This document shows, one piece after another, positions 1-8,975 of a DNA stretch of 64,000 bases. Below the pieces are notes generated by a model. That model was not told the DNA's origin. It worked only from the letters and a program-made list of their open reading frames with translations, and did no database searches. The stretch spans positions 3,596,001 through 3,660,000 of the forward strand of contig NZ_CP016170.1 of NCBI RefSeq assembly GCF_001676705.1. Reading direction: 5' to 3'. Numbering within the stretch: position 1 is the first letter of the stretch; every line of letters starts with the position of its first letter. Position numbers and translations under genes: made by a program. This stretch comes from Bordetella bronchialis (GTDB lineage: Bacteria; Pseudomonadota; Gammaproteobacteria; Burkholderiales; Burkholderiaceae_B).

Positions 1-1344
1 CGGGCAATCGACACGCAAGGCGCCGAATTCGTGCAGCGCCTGAATGCCGCCCGGCCGGCATACGACAACCTCTTGGCGAAAGCCATGGAATATGCAGGCC
101 GGCGCGACATTCCCGCCACGACCGGCGTGCTGCTGCGGGACATGCCCACAGTGCAGGCGAACTACCTGAACGTCCTTAACGAGATGGCGGCCTACCAGCA
201 GGATCAGGCGCTTGCCGTCGCCGGGGAAACGGCCTCGATGGTGGCCCTGGCCGTGCGCATCATGACGGTCCTGGCACTGTTCTCCGCCCTCTTCGGCGCC
301 GCCGTCGCCATCGGCATCATCCGCACGGTGCTACGCCAGTTGGGAGGCGAACCCGCTTACGCCGCCGCCATGGCCAGGCAGATCGCGGACGGCGACCTGT
401 CGCACCCGGTCCGCTTGCGTAACGGCGACGATTCCAGCCTGCTCGCGCACATGGAGTCGATGCGGCGCAAGCTGGCCACCATTGTCGATCGCGTCCGCCG
501 CGGCAGCGAATCCATCTCCGCGGGGGCGGCGCAGCTGGCTGCCGGCAACGCGGATCTCAGCCAGCGCACCGCCGCGCAGGCCGGCAGCCTGGAGGAGACC
601 GCCTCGGCGATGGAGCAGATGGCATCCACGGTACGCCAGAATGCCGATACGGTCCGCAAGACTTCGTCGCTTGCCGTCCAGGCCAGCGACGCTGCCGGCA
701 AAGGCGGCGAAGCCGTGATGGAGGTGGTACGCACCATGGACGACATCACGGCCAGTTCGCGCAAGATCGGCGACATCATCGGCATCATCGACTCGATCGC
801 CTTCCAGACCAACATCCTGGCACTGAATGCCGCGGTGGAGGCCGCCCGGGCGGGCGAACAAGGACGGGGATTCGCGGTGGTCGCCAGCGAGGTCCGTACG
901 TTGGCGCAGCGCTCCGCGCAAGCGGCACGCGAGATCGCCGATCTCGTCCGCGAAAGCGTGGAGCAGGTCCGGAACGGCAGTCAGACCGTGGGCCGCGCGG
1001 GCGCCACGATCGACGATGTGGTCCAACAGGTCCGCAACGTGACCGCCCTGATCGGCGAGATCGGCACCGCGACACGGGAACAGGAACAAGGCATCGGCCA
1101 GGTCGGTCTTGCGGTGACGCAATTGGACCAGGTCACGCAAAGCAATGCCGCGCTGGTCGAACAATCGGCCGCCGCGGCCGATAGCCTGAATGCGCAAGCG
1201 GCGCAGTTGGTAGGCCTGGTCGGCGCTTTCCAGTTGGCGCCGCATGGCACGGATGCGGTCCGGCATTCCGATCTAGCGTCTCCCGCGGCGGCGGCAGCCG
1301 GCAATGTGAGCCTGCCGGCCGCCACGGCCGCGACGGCCATCTGA
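1..1344 (+). CDS. Methyl-accepting chemotaxis protein, C-terminal part (5' end outside window)
   Basis: The reading frame is open from base 1, so the true start lies upstream; 447 residues are visible. A hydrophobic membrane segment (about nt 240-330) is followed by a HAMP-like linker and then the long helical cytoplasmic signalling domain. The highly conserved hairpin tip, with [20 protein letters not shown] and [19 protein letters not shown], lies around nt 795-925 and is the site that contacts CheA and CheW. The tail ends in an Ala-rich stretch without a recognisable NWETF-type tether for CheR/CheB. The ligand is unknown because the periplasmic sensor is mostly outside the window. Identity as a transducer is secure. 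Confidence 0.95.
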   Translation, partial: RAIDTQGAEFVQRLNAARPAYDNLLAKAMEYAGRRDIPATTGVLLRDMPTVQANYLNVLNEMAAYQQDQALAVAGETASMVALAVRIMTVLALFSALFGAAVAIGIIRTVLRQLGGEPAYAAAMARQIADGDLSHPVRLRNGDDSSLLAHMESMRRKLATIVDRVRRGSESISAGAAQLAAGNADLSQRTAAQAGSLEETASAMEQMASTVRQNADTVRKTSSLAVQASDAAGKGGEAVMEVVRTMDDITASSRKIGDIIGIIDSIAFQTNILALNAAVEAARAGEQGRGFAVVASEVRTLAQRSAQAAREIADLVRESVEQVRNGSQTVGRAGATIDDVVQQVRNVTALIGEIGTATREQEQGIGQVGLAVTQLDQVTQSNAALVEQSAAAADSLNAQAAQLVGLVGAFQLAPHGTDAVRHSDLASPAAAAAGNVSLPAATAATAI

Positions 1345-1362
1345 CGGCCAAGGCCGCCTGCC

Positions 1363-2280
1363 TCACGACGCCGTGCTCGCCAGCTCGACCACGAAATCGA
1401 GAAATGCCCGGGTTTTGGCCGGCAGGTGATGCCGCGACGGATAGTAGGCATAGAACGGATACCTCTCTTCCATCCAGTCGGGAAAGAGATTGACCAGACG
1501 CCCGTCGGCAATCAGGTGTTCCGCACCCAGCAGCAGCATCTGGGCAATCCCGGAACCCGCCAGGCAGGCATTGAACAGGGCGTTGGGGTCGTTGACCGTC
1601 AATCGCCCGCGAACGTCGACCGCGATGCGCTTGCGCCCGCGATGGAACTCCCAGATAAAGGGCTTGCCGGTTTCGGGATTGCGGAACTCCAGGCAGCGGT
1701 GCTTCCGGTTCTGCAGGTCCTCGGGCTTCGCAGGACGTCCCCGACGCGCGATGTACTCCGGCGAGGCGACCGTTACGACACGGGTATCGAATAGTTTGCG
1801 CGCGATCAAGGTCGACGCCTTGGGATTGCCGAAGCGCAAAGCCAGGTCGAAACCCTCCATGACGAGATCGCCCAGGTTATCCCGGGCGATGAATTCGATC
1901 TCCAGGCCGGGGTGCGCGTCCAGGAAGTCGTCAAGCCGCCTTCCCAGGATGATCCGGTAGAACACAGGGTCGATATTTATCCTGAGCTTCCCCTGCACCG
2001 CCGACGCTCCCCCGGCGGCGACCGCGGCGGCGTCCTCCAGCCCGGCAAGGTGCGGCATGACGTGCTCGTAGAAGCGGCGCCCTTCTTCCGTCAGCGAAAC
2101 CGAGCGCGTCGTCCGGTTGAACAGCCGGATCTTCAGTTTCTTCTCCAGCCGGGCTATCGCCCGGCTGACGCCAGGGGGCGATATTCCCATCGTCTCTGCC
2201 GCGCCGGCGAAAGTGCCGGCGTCGACGACGGCGGCAAAGACGCTGATGCCGCCAAACAGATTCTGGTTCTTGGATGTCAT
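1363..2280 (-). CDS. LysR family transcriptional regulator
   Basis: A 305-residue LysR-type regulator. An N-terminal winged HTH (roughly residues 10-65, with AGAAETMGISPPGVSRAIAR and LFNRTTRSVSLTEEGRRFYE) precedes a substrate-binding domain. I chose the ATG at 2280 because it gives the normal family length and places the HTH correctly; a longer frame to 2373 adds an Arg/Pro-rich leader unlike the family. It is divergent from the serine hydrolase-NmrA-aldo/keto reductase operon starting at 2489. The shared 208-bp spacer has an AT-rich patch at 2378-2400, so it probably controls that operon. The inducer is unknown. Confidence 0.93.
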   Translation of the reverse strand: MTSKNQNLFGGISVFAAVVDAGTFAGAAETMGISPPGVSRAIARLEKKLKIRLFNRTTRSVSLTEEGRRFYEHVMPHLAGLEDAAAVAAGGASAVQGKLRINIDPVFYRIILGRRLDDFLDAHPGLEIEFIARDNLGDLVMEGFDLALRFGNPKASTLIARKLFDTRVVTVASPEYIARRGRPAKPEDLQNRKHRCLEFRNPETGKPFIWEFHRGRKRIAVDVRGRLTVNDPNALFNACLAGSGIAQMLLLGAEHLIADGRLVNLFPDWMEERYPFYAYYPSRHHLPAKTRAFLDFVVELASTAS

Positions 2281-2488
2281 GCGCGTTCCTGTATACGGCC
2301 GATCGCCAGCCGGGTACGGCAGCAGAAGCCGCATCGCACCGCGGCCGGCGCCCCGGGATAGCGACTCCCCCACCCTCGATTAATGACTATATGTTATCTG
2401 TCTGATGACATTGCTGACATTTTTCTTTGCCTTGTCCTGCGACAAAGTACGCCTCACCCAAGAATTTCGCGCCGCAAGGAGTTGGAAA

Positions 2489-3796
2489 ATGACAGATCGA
2501 TTGAAACGCCGGGACCTGCTCAAGGGAGCGTCCGGCCTGCTCGCCGCGGCAACGCTGGGCGGGTTCACGAGCCCGGACACCCAGGCGGCACCCGCGAGTC
2601 CGCCAGCAAATGCGCCAGGAAATCGCCATCGCGCGGGGGGATCGATCGATCAGCACCTGCAGCGGGCTGTCGAGGACGGGACGGTAGCCGGCGTGGTGGC
2701 GATGGCCGCCACGGACCGCGGCGTGGTGTACGAAGGCGCCCGCGGACAAGGAAGCCCCGGCGCCGACATCGGCCCCGACACGATCTTCTGGCTCCTGTCG
2801 ATGACCAAGGCGATTACCGCCACCGCCTGCATGCAACTGGTCGAGCAGGGCAAGCTGCGGCTGGACCAAGCCGCCGGCGACATCCTGCCCGAGCTAAAGT
2901 CGCGCCAAATCCTGGAGGGATTCGACAGTGCGGGCCGTCCAAGGCTACGTCCCGCGCGCAATGCGATCACGGTTCGCCATCTCCTGACGCATACGTCCGG
3001 CTTCACCTACAGCATCTGGAGCGATCGGCTCAGCCAGTACGAGAAAGTCACGGGCTTGCCCGACATCGGTTACTCGCTGAACGGCGCATTCGCGGCACCG
3101 CTGGAATTCGAGCCCGGCGAACGCTGGCAGTACGGCATCGGCATGGACTGGGTCGGCAAGCTCGTAGAGGCGGTCACCGACCAGTCGCTGGAGATCTACT
3201 TCCGCGAACAGATCTTCCAGCCCCTGGGGATGCGCAATACGGGCTTCCTGATCGGCAGTGCGCAAAAACGGCGTGTTGCCACCATGCACAGACGTGGGGC
3301 CGACGGTGCCCTGGCAGCGGAACCGTTCGAGATCAACCAGCGTCCGGAGTTCTTCATGGGCGGCGGTGGATTGTTCAGCACACCGCGGGATTACATGGCC
3401 TTCCTGCAGATGTTGTTGAACGGCGGGGTATATCGCGGCGAGCGCATCCTGCGCCCGGAAACCGTAGCCGCGATGTTCCGCAATCACATCGGCGATCTGC
3501 GGGTCACGGAAATGAAGACGGCCCAGCCGTCGTGGTCGAACAGCTTCGATCAATTCCCGGGGGCACTTCATAAGTGGGGATTGTCGTTCGATATCAATAT
3601 GCAGCCCGGCCCGCACGGCCGGAGCGCGGGCAGCGCAAGCTGGGCCGGTTTGCTGAATACCTATTTCTGGGTGGATCCGGCCAAACGGGTTGCGGGATCG
3701 CTCTTTACGCAAACACTCCCTTTCTACGATGCCCGCATCGTGGATCTCTACGGGAAATTCGAGCAGGCCGTCTATGCGGGCCTGCAGCGCGCCTGA
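2489..3796 (+). CDS. Serine hydrolase, class C beta-lactamase/esterase (EstB-like) family, Tat signal
   Basis: A 435-residue secreted serine hydrolase. The ATG at 2489 is preceded by AAGGA at 2476-2480 and opens with a twin-arginine-like signal (KRRDLLKGASGLLAAATLGG) ending near an Ala-rich cleavage region. The nucleophile motif S-x-x-K is seen as SMTK in LLSMTKAITATACMQ. The second motif Tyr is probably in RWQYGIGMDWVG, and the C-terminal WAGLLNTYFWVDP matches the WGG-x-x-GTxFW region of EstB-type esterases. By family it is more likely a carboxylesterase or transesterase than a true beta-lactamase. It is the first gene of a three-gene rightward set (hydrolase, NmrA, aldo-keto reductase) facing a LysR gene. 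Confidence 0.9.
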   Translation: MTDRLKRRDLLKGASGLLAAATLGGFTSPDTQAAPASPPANAPGNRHRAGGSIDQHLQRAVEDGTVAGVVAMAATDRGVVYEGARGQGSPGADIGPDTIFWLLSMTKAITATACMQLVEQGKLRLDQAAGDILPELKSRQILEGFDSAGRPRLRPARNAITVRHLLTHTSGFTYSIWSDRLSQYEKVTGLPDIGYSLNGAFAAPLEFEPGERWQYGIGMDWVGKLVEAVTDQSLEIYFREQIFQPLGMRNTGFLIGSAQKRRVATMHRRGADGALAAEPFEINQRPEFFMGGGGLFSTPRDYMAFLQMLLNGGVYRGERILRPETVAAMFRNHIGDLRVTEMKTAQPSWSNSFDQFPGALHKWGLSFDINMQPGPHGRSAGSASWAGLLNTYFWVDPAKRVAGSLFTQTLPFYDARIVDLYGKFEQAVYAGLQRA

Positions 3797-3878
3797 TCGA
3801 CCGGTGGGCAGCCTATGGCGTCGCCCTCATCGCCGAACCGGCGTCATCCATGACTTCTATACGGACGAGGAAAAAGCA

Positions 3879-4745
3879 ATGTATGCAATCACGGGAATTA
3901 CGGGCAAAGTCGGCGGCGCATTGGCGCGCACGCTCCTGGCGGCAGGCCAGCCGGTACGCGCGGTAGTACGCGACATCGGACGAGCGGGCACCTGGGCCGC
4001 GCGCGGCTGCGAAGTCGCAACGGCTCATATGGATGACGCGCCATCGCTGGCTGCCGCATTCCGCGGCGCCCAGGGGGTTTTCATCCTGCCCCCTTCAGAG
4101 TTCGACCCGGCTCCAGGATTTCCCGAAGCCCGGGCGGTCATCGACGCCGTCTCGGCGGCGCTCCTGCAAGCACGCCCCGGCAAAGTCGTGTGCTTGTCCA
4201 CCATCGGCGCGCAGGCCGCCGAAAGCAATCTGCTCAGCCAACGCACCCTGATGGAACAGGCCTTGCGCAAGATGCCGATGCCGGTCACCTTCCTGCGGCC
4301 TGGGTGGTTCATGGAGAATGCCGCGTGGGACGTTGCCTCCGCGCGGGATGACGGCATCGTCTCCAGTTTTCTTCAGCCGCTCGACAAAGCCTTCCCGATG
4401 GTGGCCACCGAGGACGTCGGCCGCGTCGCGGCCGAACTGCTCCAGCAAACCTGGCATGGCGTGCGCGTCGTCGAGCTCGAAGGACCGCGTCGGATCAGCC
4501 CCAAGGACATCGCCTCCGCCTTCGCGCGCGTCCTGCATCGCCCCGTCCAGGCCCGGGCCGTGGACCGGCAAACCTGGGAGGCGTTGTTTCTGTCGCAAGG
4601 CATGAAGTACCCGCTGCCACGGATGCGCATGCTGGATGGCTTCAACGAGGGCTGGATCGATTTCGAGAATCGCCCGGATGATGTCATTCGCGGTCAGGTC
4701 GAGCTGGACACGGTATTGGCTGCCCTCGTCTCGCAACAGGCTTGA
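3879..4745 (+). CDS. NmrA-type NAD(P)-binding protein (atypical SDR)
   Basis: A 288-residue atypical short-chain dehydrogenase of the NmrA / NAD(P)H:quinone oxidoreductase-2-like group. The start at 3879 follows GAGGA at 3867-3871 and immediately gives the dinucleotide motif TGITGKVGGALA at the N-terminus. The family lacks the Tyr-Lys catalytic pair and acts either as a redox sensor or as a reductase. It lies 82 bp after the hydrolase and 77 bp before the aldo-keto reductase on the same strand, so all three are probably cotranscribed. The substrate is not predictable. Confidence 0.9.
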   Translation: MYAITGITGKVGGALARTLLAAGQPVRAVVRDIGRAGTWAARGCEVATAHMDDAPSLAAAFRGAQGVFILPPSEFDPAPGFPEARAVIDAVSAALLQARPGKVVCLSTIGAQAAESNLLSQRTLMEQALRKMPMPVTFLRPGWFMENAAWDVASARDDGIVSSFLQPLDKAFPMVATEDVGRVAAELLQQTWHGVRVVELEGPRRISPKDIASAFARVLHRPVQARAVDRQTWEALFLSQGMKYPLPRMRMLDGFNEGWIDFENRPDDVIRGQVELDTVLAALVSQQA

Positions 4746-4822
4746 GGACACGGGCCCCGCGGGCACACAAGGCCGGGGGCCCGCTTGGCGCCGCTCACGC
4801 GCCCACACACCAGGACTTTTTC

Positions 4823-5842
4823 ATGGAATACAGCACTCTCGGCAGGACCGGCTTGCGCGTCTCAAGGCTCAGCCTTGGCGCAATGACCTTCGGCGCGGGC
4901 TCTGGAATCTGGGCCAACATTGCGGGATTGGACACCGATCAGGCGACCCGGCTGGTCGCGGCGGCATTGGAGCGTGGCGTCAATCTGATCGACACGGCGG
5001 ATGTTTATTCCCAGGGTTGCTCCGAGACCATTGTGGGACAGGCGCTCAAGTCGCTGAACCTCGACGAAGGCCAAATGCTGGTCGCGACCAAGGTTCGCTT
5101 GCGTACGGGCCCTGGCCATAACGACGTCGGGTTGGGTCGCTCACATATCATGCGGTCGGTGGAGACGAGCCTGAAACGGATAGGCCGGGATCACATCGAC
5201 CTGTTCCAGCTGCATGACCGCGACGCCCTGGTGCCTCTGGAGGAAACGCTTCGTGCGCTGGACGACCTGGTTACCCAGGGCAAGGTCCGCCACATAGGCG
5301 CGTGCAACTTCAGTGCCGCCGACCTGGAGCGGGCCGCAGGTATCACCTCGCGTACGGATCGCGTACCGATCGCCAGCAATCAAGTGCATTACTCGTTGAC
5401 GAGCCGCGATATCGAGCACGAGATCATGCCCGTCGCGGCGGCGCACGGGACAGGCCTGCTCGTATGGAGCCCGCTCGCGGGCGGCTACCTGAGCGGCAAA
5501 TACCGCCACAACGACGACGCGAACGGCCGCCGTGCGAAGCTGGACTTTCCTCCTGTGGACGGCGTCAGGGGCGAGGCGATTCTCGCCGTAGTTCGCGAAG
5601 TCGCCAGTGAACTGCAGGCGACGCCAGCGCAGGTCGCATTGGCCTGGCTGCTGGCCCGCGCGCAGATTACCTCCGTCATCGTGGGGGCGCGCACGCCCGA
5701 ACAGCTCGCGCTGAACCTGGCCGCCCAGGATCTCCAGCTGACCGCCGGGCAGCTCACCCGGCTCGACAACGTGTCCGAGACAACGGCCCCCTACCCTTAC
5801 TGGATGCAGCGCTTCCATGACCGGGACCGCATCCAGGTATAG
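4823..5842 (+). CDS. Aldo/keto reductase
   Basis: A 339-residue NADPH-dependent aldo/keto reductase with the (alpha/beta)8 fold. The ATG at 4823 follows CAGGA and begins MEYSTLGRTGLRVSRLSLG, the standard family opening. The catalytic tetrad is visible as Asp and Tyr in NLIDTADVYSQG, Lys in LVATKVRLR and His in DLFQLHDRDA. The C-terminal cofactor segment appears around ITSVIVGARTPEQL. It is the last gene of the LysR-flanked operon. The likely role is reduction of an aldehyde or ketone; the physiological substrate is unknown. Confidence 0.95.
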   Translation: MEYSTLGRTGLRVSRLSLGAMTFGAGSGIWANIAGLDTDQATRLVAAALERGVNLIDTADVYSQGCSETIVGQALKSLNLDEGQMLVATKVRLRTGPGHNDVGLGRSHIMRSVETSLKRIGRDHIDLFQLHDRDALVPLEETLRALDDLVTQGKVRHIGACNFSAADLERAAGITSRTDRVPIASNQVHYSLTSRDIEHEIMPVAAAHGTGLLVWSPLAGGYLSGKYRHNDDANGRRAKLDFPPVDGVRGEAILAVVREVASELQATPAQVALAWLLARAQITSVIVGARTPEQLALNLAAQDLQLTAGQLTRLDNVSETTAPYPYWMQRFHDRDRIQV

Positions 5843-5878
5843 CGACGCCATGGGGCCATGGCCACCGGTCGGCGCGTG

Positions 5879-6748
5879 TCAAGCCGCGCCAGCCAGCCCC
5901 GCCGCGAAGTCGCGGTACGAGTGCAGCGGGCGCCCGAGGATAGCGGTGAGTCGCTCGACATCGCCGGGCTCCGGGATCATCCCGTCGCTCACGAAGCGTT
6001 CAGCCATCAGGCGCATCTCATAGGCCATCCACTTCGGCATGATGCTGGCCATGTTCTGCTCGAACGCGGTGGGATCGTCGCCGCCGTAGGTGACCGCGCG
6101 GCCAAGGACCTGCGACCATATGCCGGCCAACTGGTGCCCCGTCAGCACGTCAGGCCCCACAAGGTTGATGACCTCGACAGGCAGACTGCCGGGCGCGCGA
6201 TGGCGGCGGATCAGCTCCAGGGCCGCGACTTCCGCGATGTCCCGAGCGTCGACCATGGCGACCCCTTTGCCGCCTATGGGCATCGGATATACGCCATGGT
6301 CGACGATGACGTCCCTGATCATGCGGTCGTTATCCATGAAGTAGGCCGGGCGCAGGATAGTGGCGCTGAACCCCATCTGTTCAATCATCCGCTCGGCCCC
6401 CGACTTCACCGCGAAGTGCGGCACGTTAACGAAGCGATCGGCATGGATGACCGACTGATAGACCACGCGATCGACGCCGCACTCCCGCGCGATGTTCAGC
6501 GTGATGAGGGCCTGGGTGAATTCATCGCCGGCCACGGCGTTCAGCAGGAACAAGGTGCGGACGCCCGCGAACGCCGTGCGCAGCGTATCGATATCGAGCA
6601 TATCGCCTTGCGCGATCTCCACGCTGGCCGGGAAATCGGCCTTCGACGGATCCCGCACCAGCACGCGCACGTCGGCGGCGCGGTTGGCAAGTTGGTGGAC
6701 GACTTGGCGGCCTATGCGGCCGGTGGCGCCCGTAACGAGGATGGTCAT
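5879..6748 (-). CDS. NmrA-type NAD(P)-binding reductase
   Basis: A 289-residue NmrA-family atypical SDR with the glycine-rich motif VTGATGRIGRQVV right after the start. The ATG at 6748 is preferred over an upstream in-frame GTG at 6757 because GGAG sits at normal spacing from the ATG. The body carries the segment AGVRTLFLLNAV and a C-terminal helical part typical of NmrA/QOR2-like proteins; the classical Tyr-x3-Lys site is absent. It is divergent from the LysR gene at 6843 across only 94 bp, the usual arrangement of a regulator and its target. It is convergent with the aldo-keto reductase. Confidence 0.92.
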   Translation of the reverse strand: MTILVTGATGRIGRQVVHQLANRAADVRVLVRDPSKADFPASVEIAQGDMLDIDTLRTAFAGVRTLFLLNAVAGDEFTQALITLNIARECGVDRVVYQSVIHADRFVNVPHFAVKSGAERMIEQMGFSATILRPAYFMDNDRMIRDVIVDHGVYPMPIGGKGVAMVDARDIAEVAALELIRRHRAPGSLPVEVINLVGPDVLTGHQLAGIWSQVLGRAVTYGGDDPTAFEQNMASIMPKWMAYEMRLMAERFVSDGMIPEPGDVERLTAILGRPLHSYRDFAAGLAGAA

Positions 6749-6842
6749 GATGTTCACTCCATGGTGAGGTTAGGCAGGCCTCCAGGTTAGGGGTATCACT
6801 GGCGATCCGGAAGATGGTATAAATAGACTCGATGTCTCACTG

Positions 6843-7751
6843 GTGGAACACGTGGACCTCCTGGCCCTTGCGGATTTCAATCTCGTCGCCCGGCATGGCA
6901 GCTTCGGCAAGGCCGCGCGCGCCGCGGATCGTCCCAAGGCGACGCTCTCCCGCCGGGTCACGGAACTGGAAAACAGCCTGCAGCTGCGGCTGTTCGAACG
7001 GGGGTCTCGCGGGTTGAGGCTCACCCAGGAAGGGCGTGCGCTTTACGAACGGACCGGCGCGCTGCTTACCGAACTGGGCGAGAGCGTCGCCACCATCGCA
7101 TCGGGAGGCGACCAGCCGCGCGGGCCGCTGCGCATCAGCGCGCCGGCGCTTTTCTCGCAGCTCGCAATGGGCCGTCTGGTGGCCACGTTCGCGCTCCAGT
7201 ATCCAGACGTCCACCTCGAAGTCACGACGGAAGATCGGCCCGTGGACATGATCGAGGAAGGCTATGACCTGGTGATCCGGGTCAATCCCCACCGGGACGA
7301 AAACCTGGTCGGGCGGGTGCTGCTGCGCGACCGGCTGACCGTCGTGGCCGCGCCGGGGCTGGCGCGGCCGACGGCCGGATCCAGCGTCCCGGCGATCCTT
7401 CGCGCGGGGGATGACCGAACCGTGGCGTGGGAGATCGCCAGCGAGAAACGGAAATCGCGCATATCGATCAGGCCGGTTGCCCGGCTATCGTCCCTGGTCA
7501 TGGTGCGCGATACGGTTCGTCTGGGCGTGGGCGCCGCGTGCCTGCCCCTGTCGCTCGTCAGCCACGACATCGCTGCCGGCAGGCTCGTGCGCTGGGGCGA
7601 TGTAGCCGCCCCGGAGATCACGCTATGGGCGCTTTATCCTTCCAGGCGCTTGCTCAGCGCACGCGTTTCGGCGTTCCTCGATCACCTCAAGCAGGCATTT
7701 CCCTTGGGGACGCCGGAAGAACTGGCGGCATACATCGCGCCTGAGCGCTGA
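6843..7751 (+). CDS. LysR family transcriptional regulator
   Basis: A 302-residue LysR regulator beginning at a GTG (6843); a second in-frame GTG at 6852 is an alternative. The winged HTH is visible in ARHGSFGKAARAADRPKATL and SRRVTELENSLQLRLFERGS, followed by a LysR substrate-binding domain. It is divergent from the NmrA-type reductase. The 94-bp spacer contains a TATAAA at 6818-6823 placed as a plausible -10 box for a very short leader. It probably regulates the reductase and itself. Confidence 0.92.
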   Translation: MEHVDLLALADFNLVARHGSFGKAARAADRPKATLSRRVTELENSLQLRLFERGSRGLRLTQEGRALYERTGALLTELGESVATIASGGDQPRGPLRISAPALFSQLAMGRLVATFALQYPDVHLEVTTEDRPVDMIEEGYDLVIRVNPHRDENLVGRVLLRDRLTVVAAPGLARPTAGSSVPAILRAGDDRTVAWEIASEKRKSRISIRPVARLSSLVMVRDTVRLGVGAACLPLSLVSHDIAAGRLVRWGDVAAPEITLWALYPSRRLLSARVSAFLDHLKQAFPLGTPEELAAYIAPER

Positions 7752-7809
7752 GATCGCCGGAAACGCAGGCAATCGACGGGATCCGGGAACTTCACCGACA
7801 GCGTCTCCA

Positions 7810-8736
7810 TTACCGCAAACGCGAGCGAAGGTAATGCTCGACATCGGTCGTCTCATACCCATTCCGGACATTGAAGGTGGCGGACTTGTCCCACCACATC
7901 CCGTCGCCACGGGCGAATACGGCGCGATAACGCACCATCACATCATCCGGCGCGGCCGCCAGATCGGCGCGCAATTTGTCCAGGGTCCATACGGTTTTCT
8001 CGAACGTCTCCCCGGTGACACGCTCGATAACCGCCGCCAGCGCTCCATATGAGATCGTGTCCCCGGCCACGTAGACGACCTGGTTGGCGATCCGCGGCTC
8101 GGCTAACAGGATTTCCGCGGTCAGCCGGCCTATGTCCTCCGGCGTTGTGACGGTCAGCTTGGTCTCCCAGCTGCCCAGGCCGTGTATCGTCCTGCGCGCC
8201 AGATCGACAACGCCGAAGGCCGGCTCGAACAGGAAGCTGGTGAACATGCCCGTCGAGATAATCACCCATTCGGTCGCATCCTGGGCGCGCAGCAATTGCC
8301 TGATTTCATATTGTTCGTCGAACAGGGGCTGGCCGCTGCCACGGCCGACGATGTCGTAATCCACGCCAAACTGCCATGGGAAGTACCGCCGCACGCCCGC
8401 CGCCAGGGCCGCGCGGGCGATCTTCAGTTGCGTCCCCGGGCCGGCAATGAAGCCGGTGCAGCTCAATACAGTGTCGTATTGTTCGAAGAGTGTCTTCAGC
8501 GCTTCTTCATCGGACGCCAGATCGAAGCCGACCACATCCACGCCCATTTGGAAAAGCTCGGCCAGGCGCGGGTCATCCTGCCGCGATGGCCCGGCCACGG
8601 TATCGCGCGATACCAGCACCGTGATCGAAGCGTGCCGCTGTCTCATGCGCGGGGCGAGCGCGCGCAGCACCGACATTCCAAGCTCCCCCGCCCCCAGCAC
8701 AAGCACATCCCGCCGAACAGAATTTCGCTGCGTCAT
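7810..8736 (-). CDS. Aromatic alcohol reductase-like NmrA family protein
   Basis: A 308-residue NAD(P)-binding protein of the NmrA/isoflavone-reductase-like group, of the kind usually labelled aromatic alcohol reductase. The ATG at 8736 is preceded by AAGGAA and opens MTQRNSVRRDVLVLGAGELG, giving the GxGxxG nucleotide-binding motif at once. A longer in-frame reading to 8958 adds no recognisable sequence. Divergent from the LysR gene at 8976, with a 239-bp spacer that includes a perfect 12-bp palindrome (8921-8932). The substrate is unknown. Confidence 0.9.
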   Translation of the reverse strand: MTQRNSVRRDVLVLGAGELGMSVLRALAPRMRQRHASITVLVSRDTVAGPSRQDDPRLAELFQMGVDVVGFDLASDEEALKTLFEQYDTVLSCTGFIAGPGTQLKIARAALAAGVRRYFPWQFGVDYDIVGRGSGQPLFDEQYEIRQLLRAQDATEWVIISTGMFTSFLFEPAFGVVDLARRTIHGLGSWETKLTVTTPEDIGRLTAEILLAEPRIANQVVYVAGDTISYGALAAVIERVTGETFEKTVWTLDKLRADLAAAPDDVMVRYRAVFARGDGMWWDKSATFNVRNGYETTDVEHYLRSRLR

Positions 8737-8920
8737 GATATTGATTCCTTCCTGATTTCGATGTAATCGGGCATCCCCCGGGACATATAGCCGGATAGCC
8801 GCCGGCCATCTCCGCCGCACCCTTCGCGACTGCAACGACGTGACGGGGGTTACCACCCTGTAGACAAGCCTTATCTTGCCCCAACTGACGCAACGAATAG
8901 CGCGAAGCAAAGGAAGTTCA

Positions 8921-8932
8921 TAATTCGAATTA
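8921..8932. promoter_or_regulatory. Perfect 12-bp palindrome, candidate LysR operator
   Basis: TAATTCGAATTA is a perfect palindrome in an AT-rich patch between the divergent aromatic-alcohol-reductase-like gene and the LysR gene, 43 bp before the LysR ATG. AT-rich dyads of this type are common LysR recognition sites. The assignment rests on position and symmetry only. Confidence 0.45.
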
Positions 8933-8975
8933 ATGCAATAATCGACGCAGTGATTCACAAAGCGAGGCGGATTGC

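Noticed and set aside
2489..3796. Class C beta-lactamase resistance gene
   Set aside because: The S-x-x-K fold is shared, but the C-terminal WxGLLNTxFWVDP region and the Y-G-I second motif fit EstB-type esterases better.
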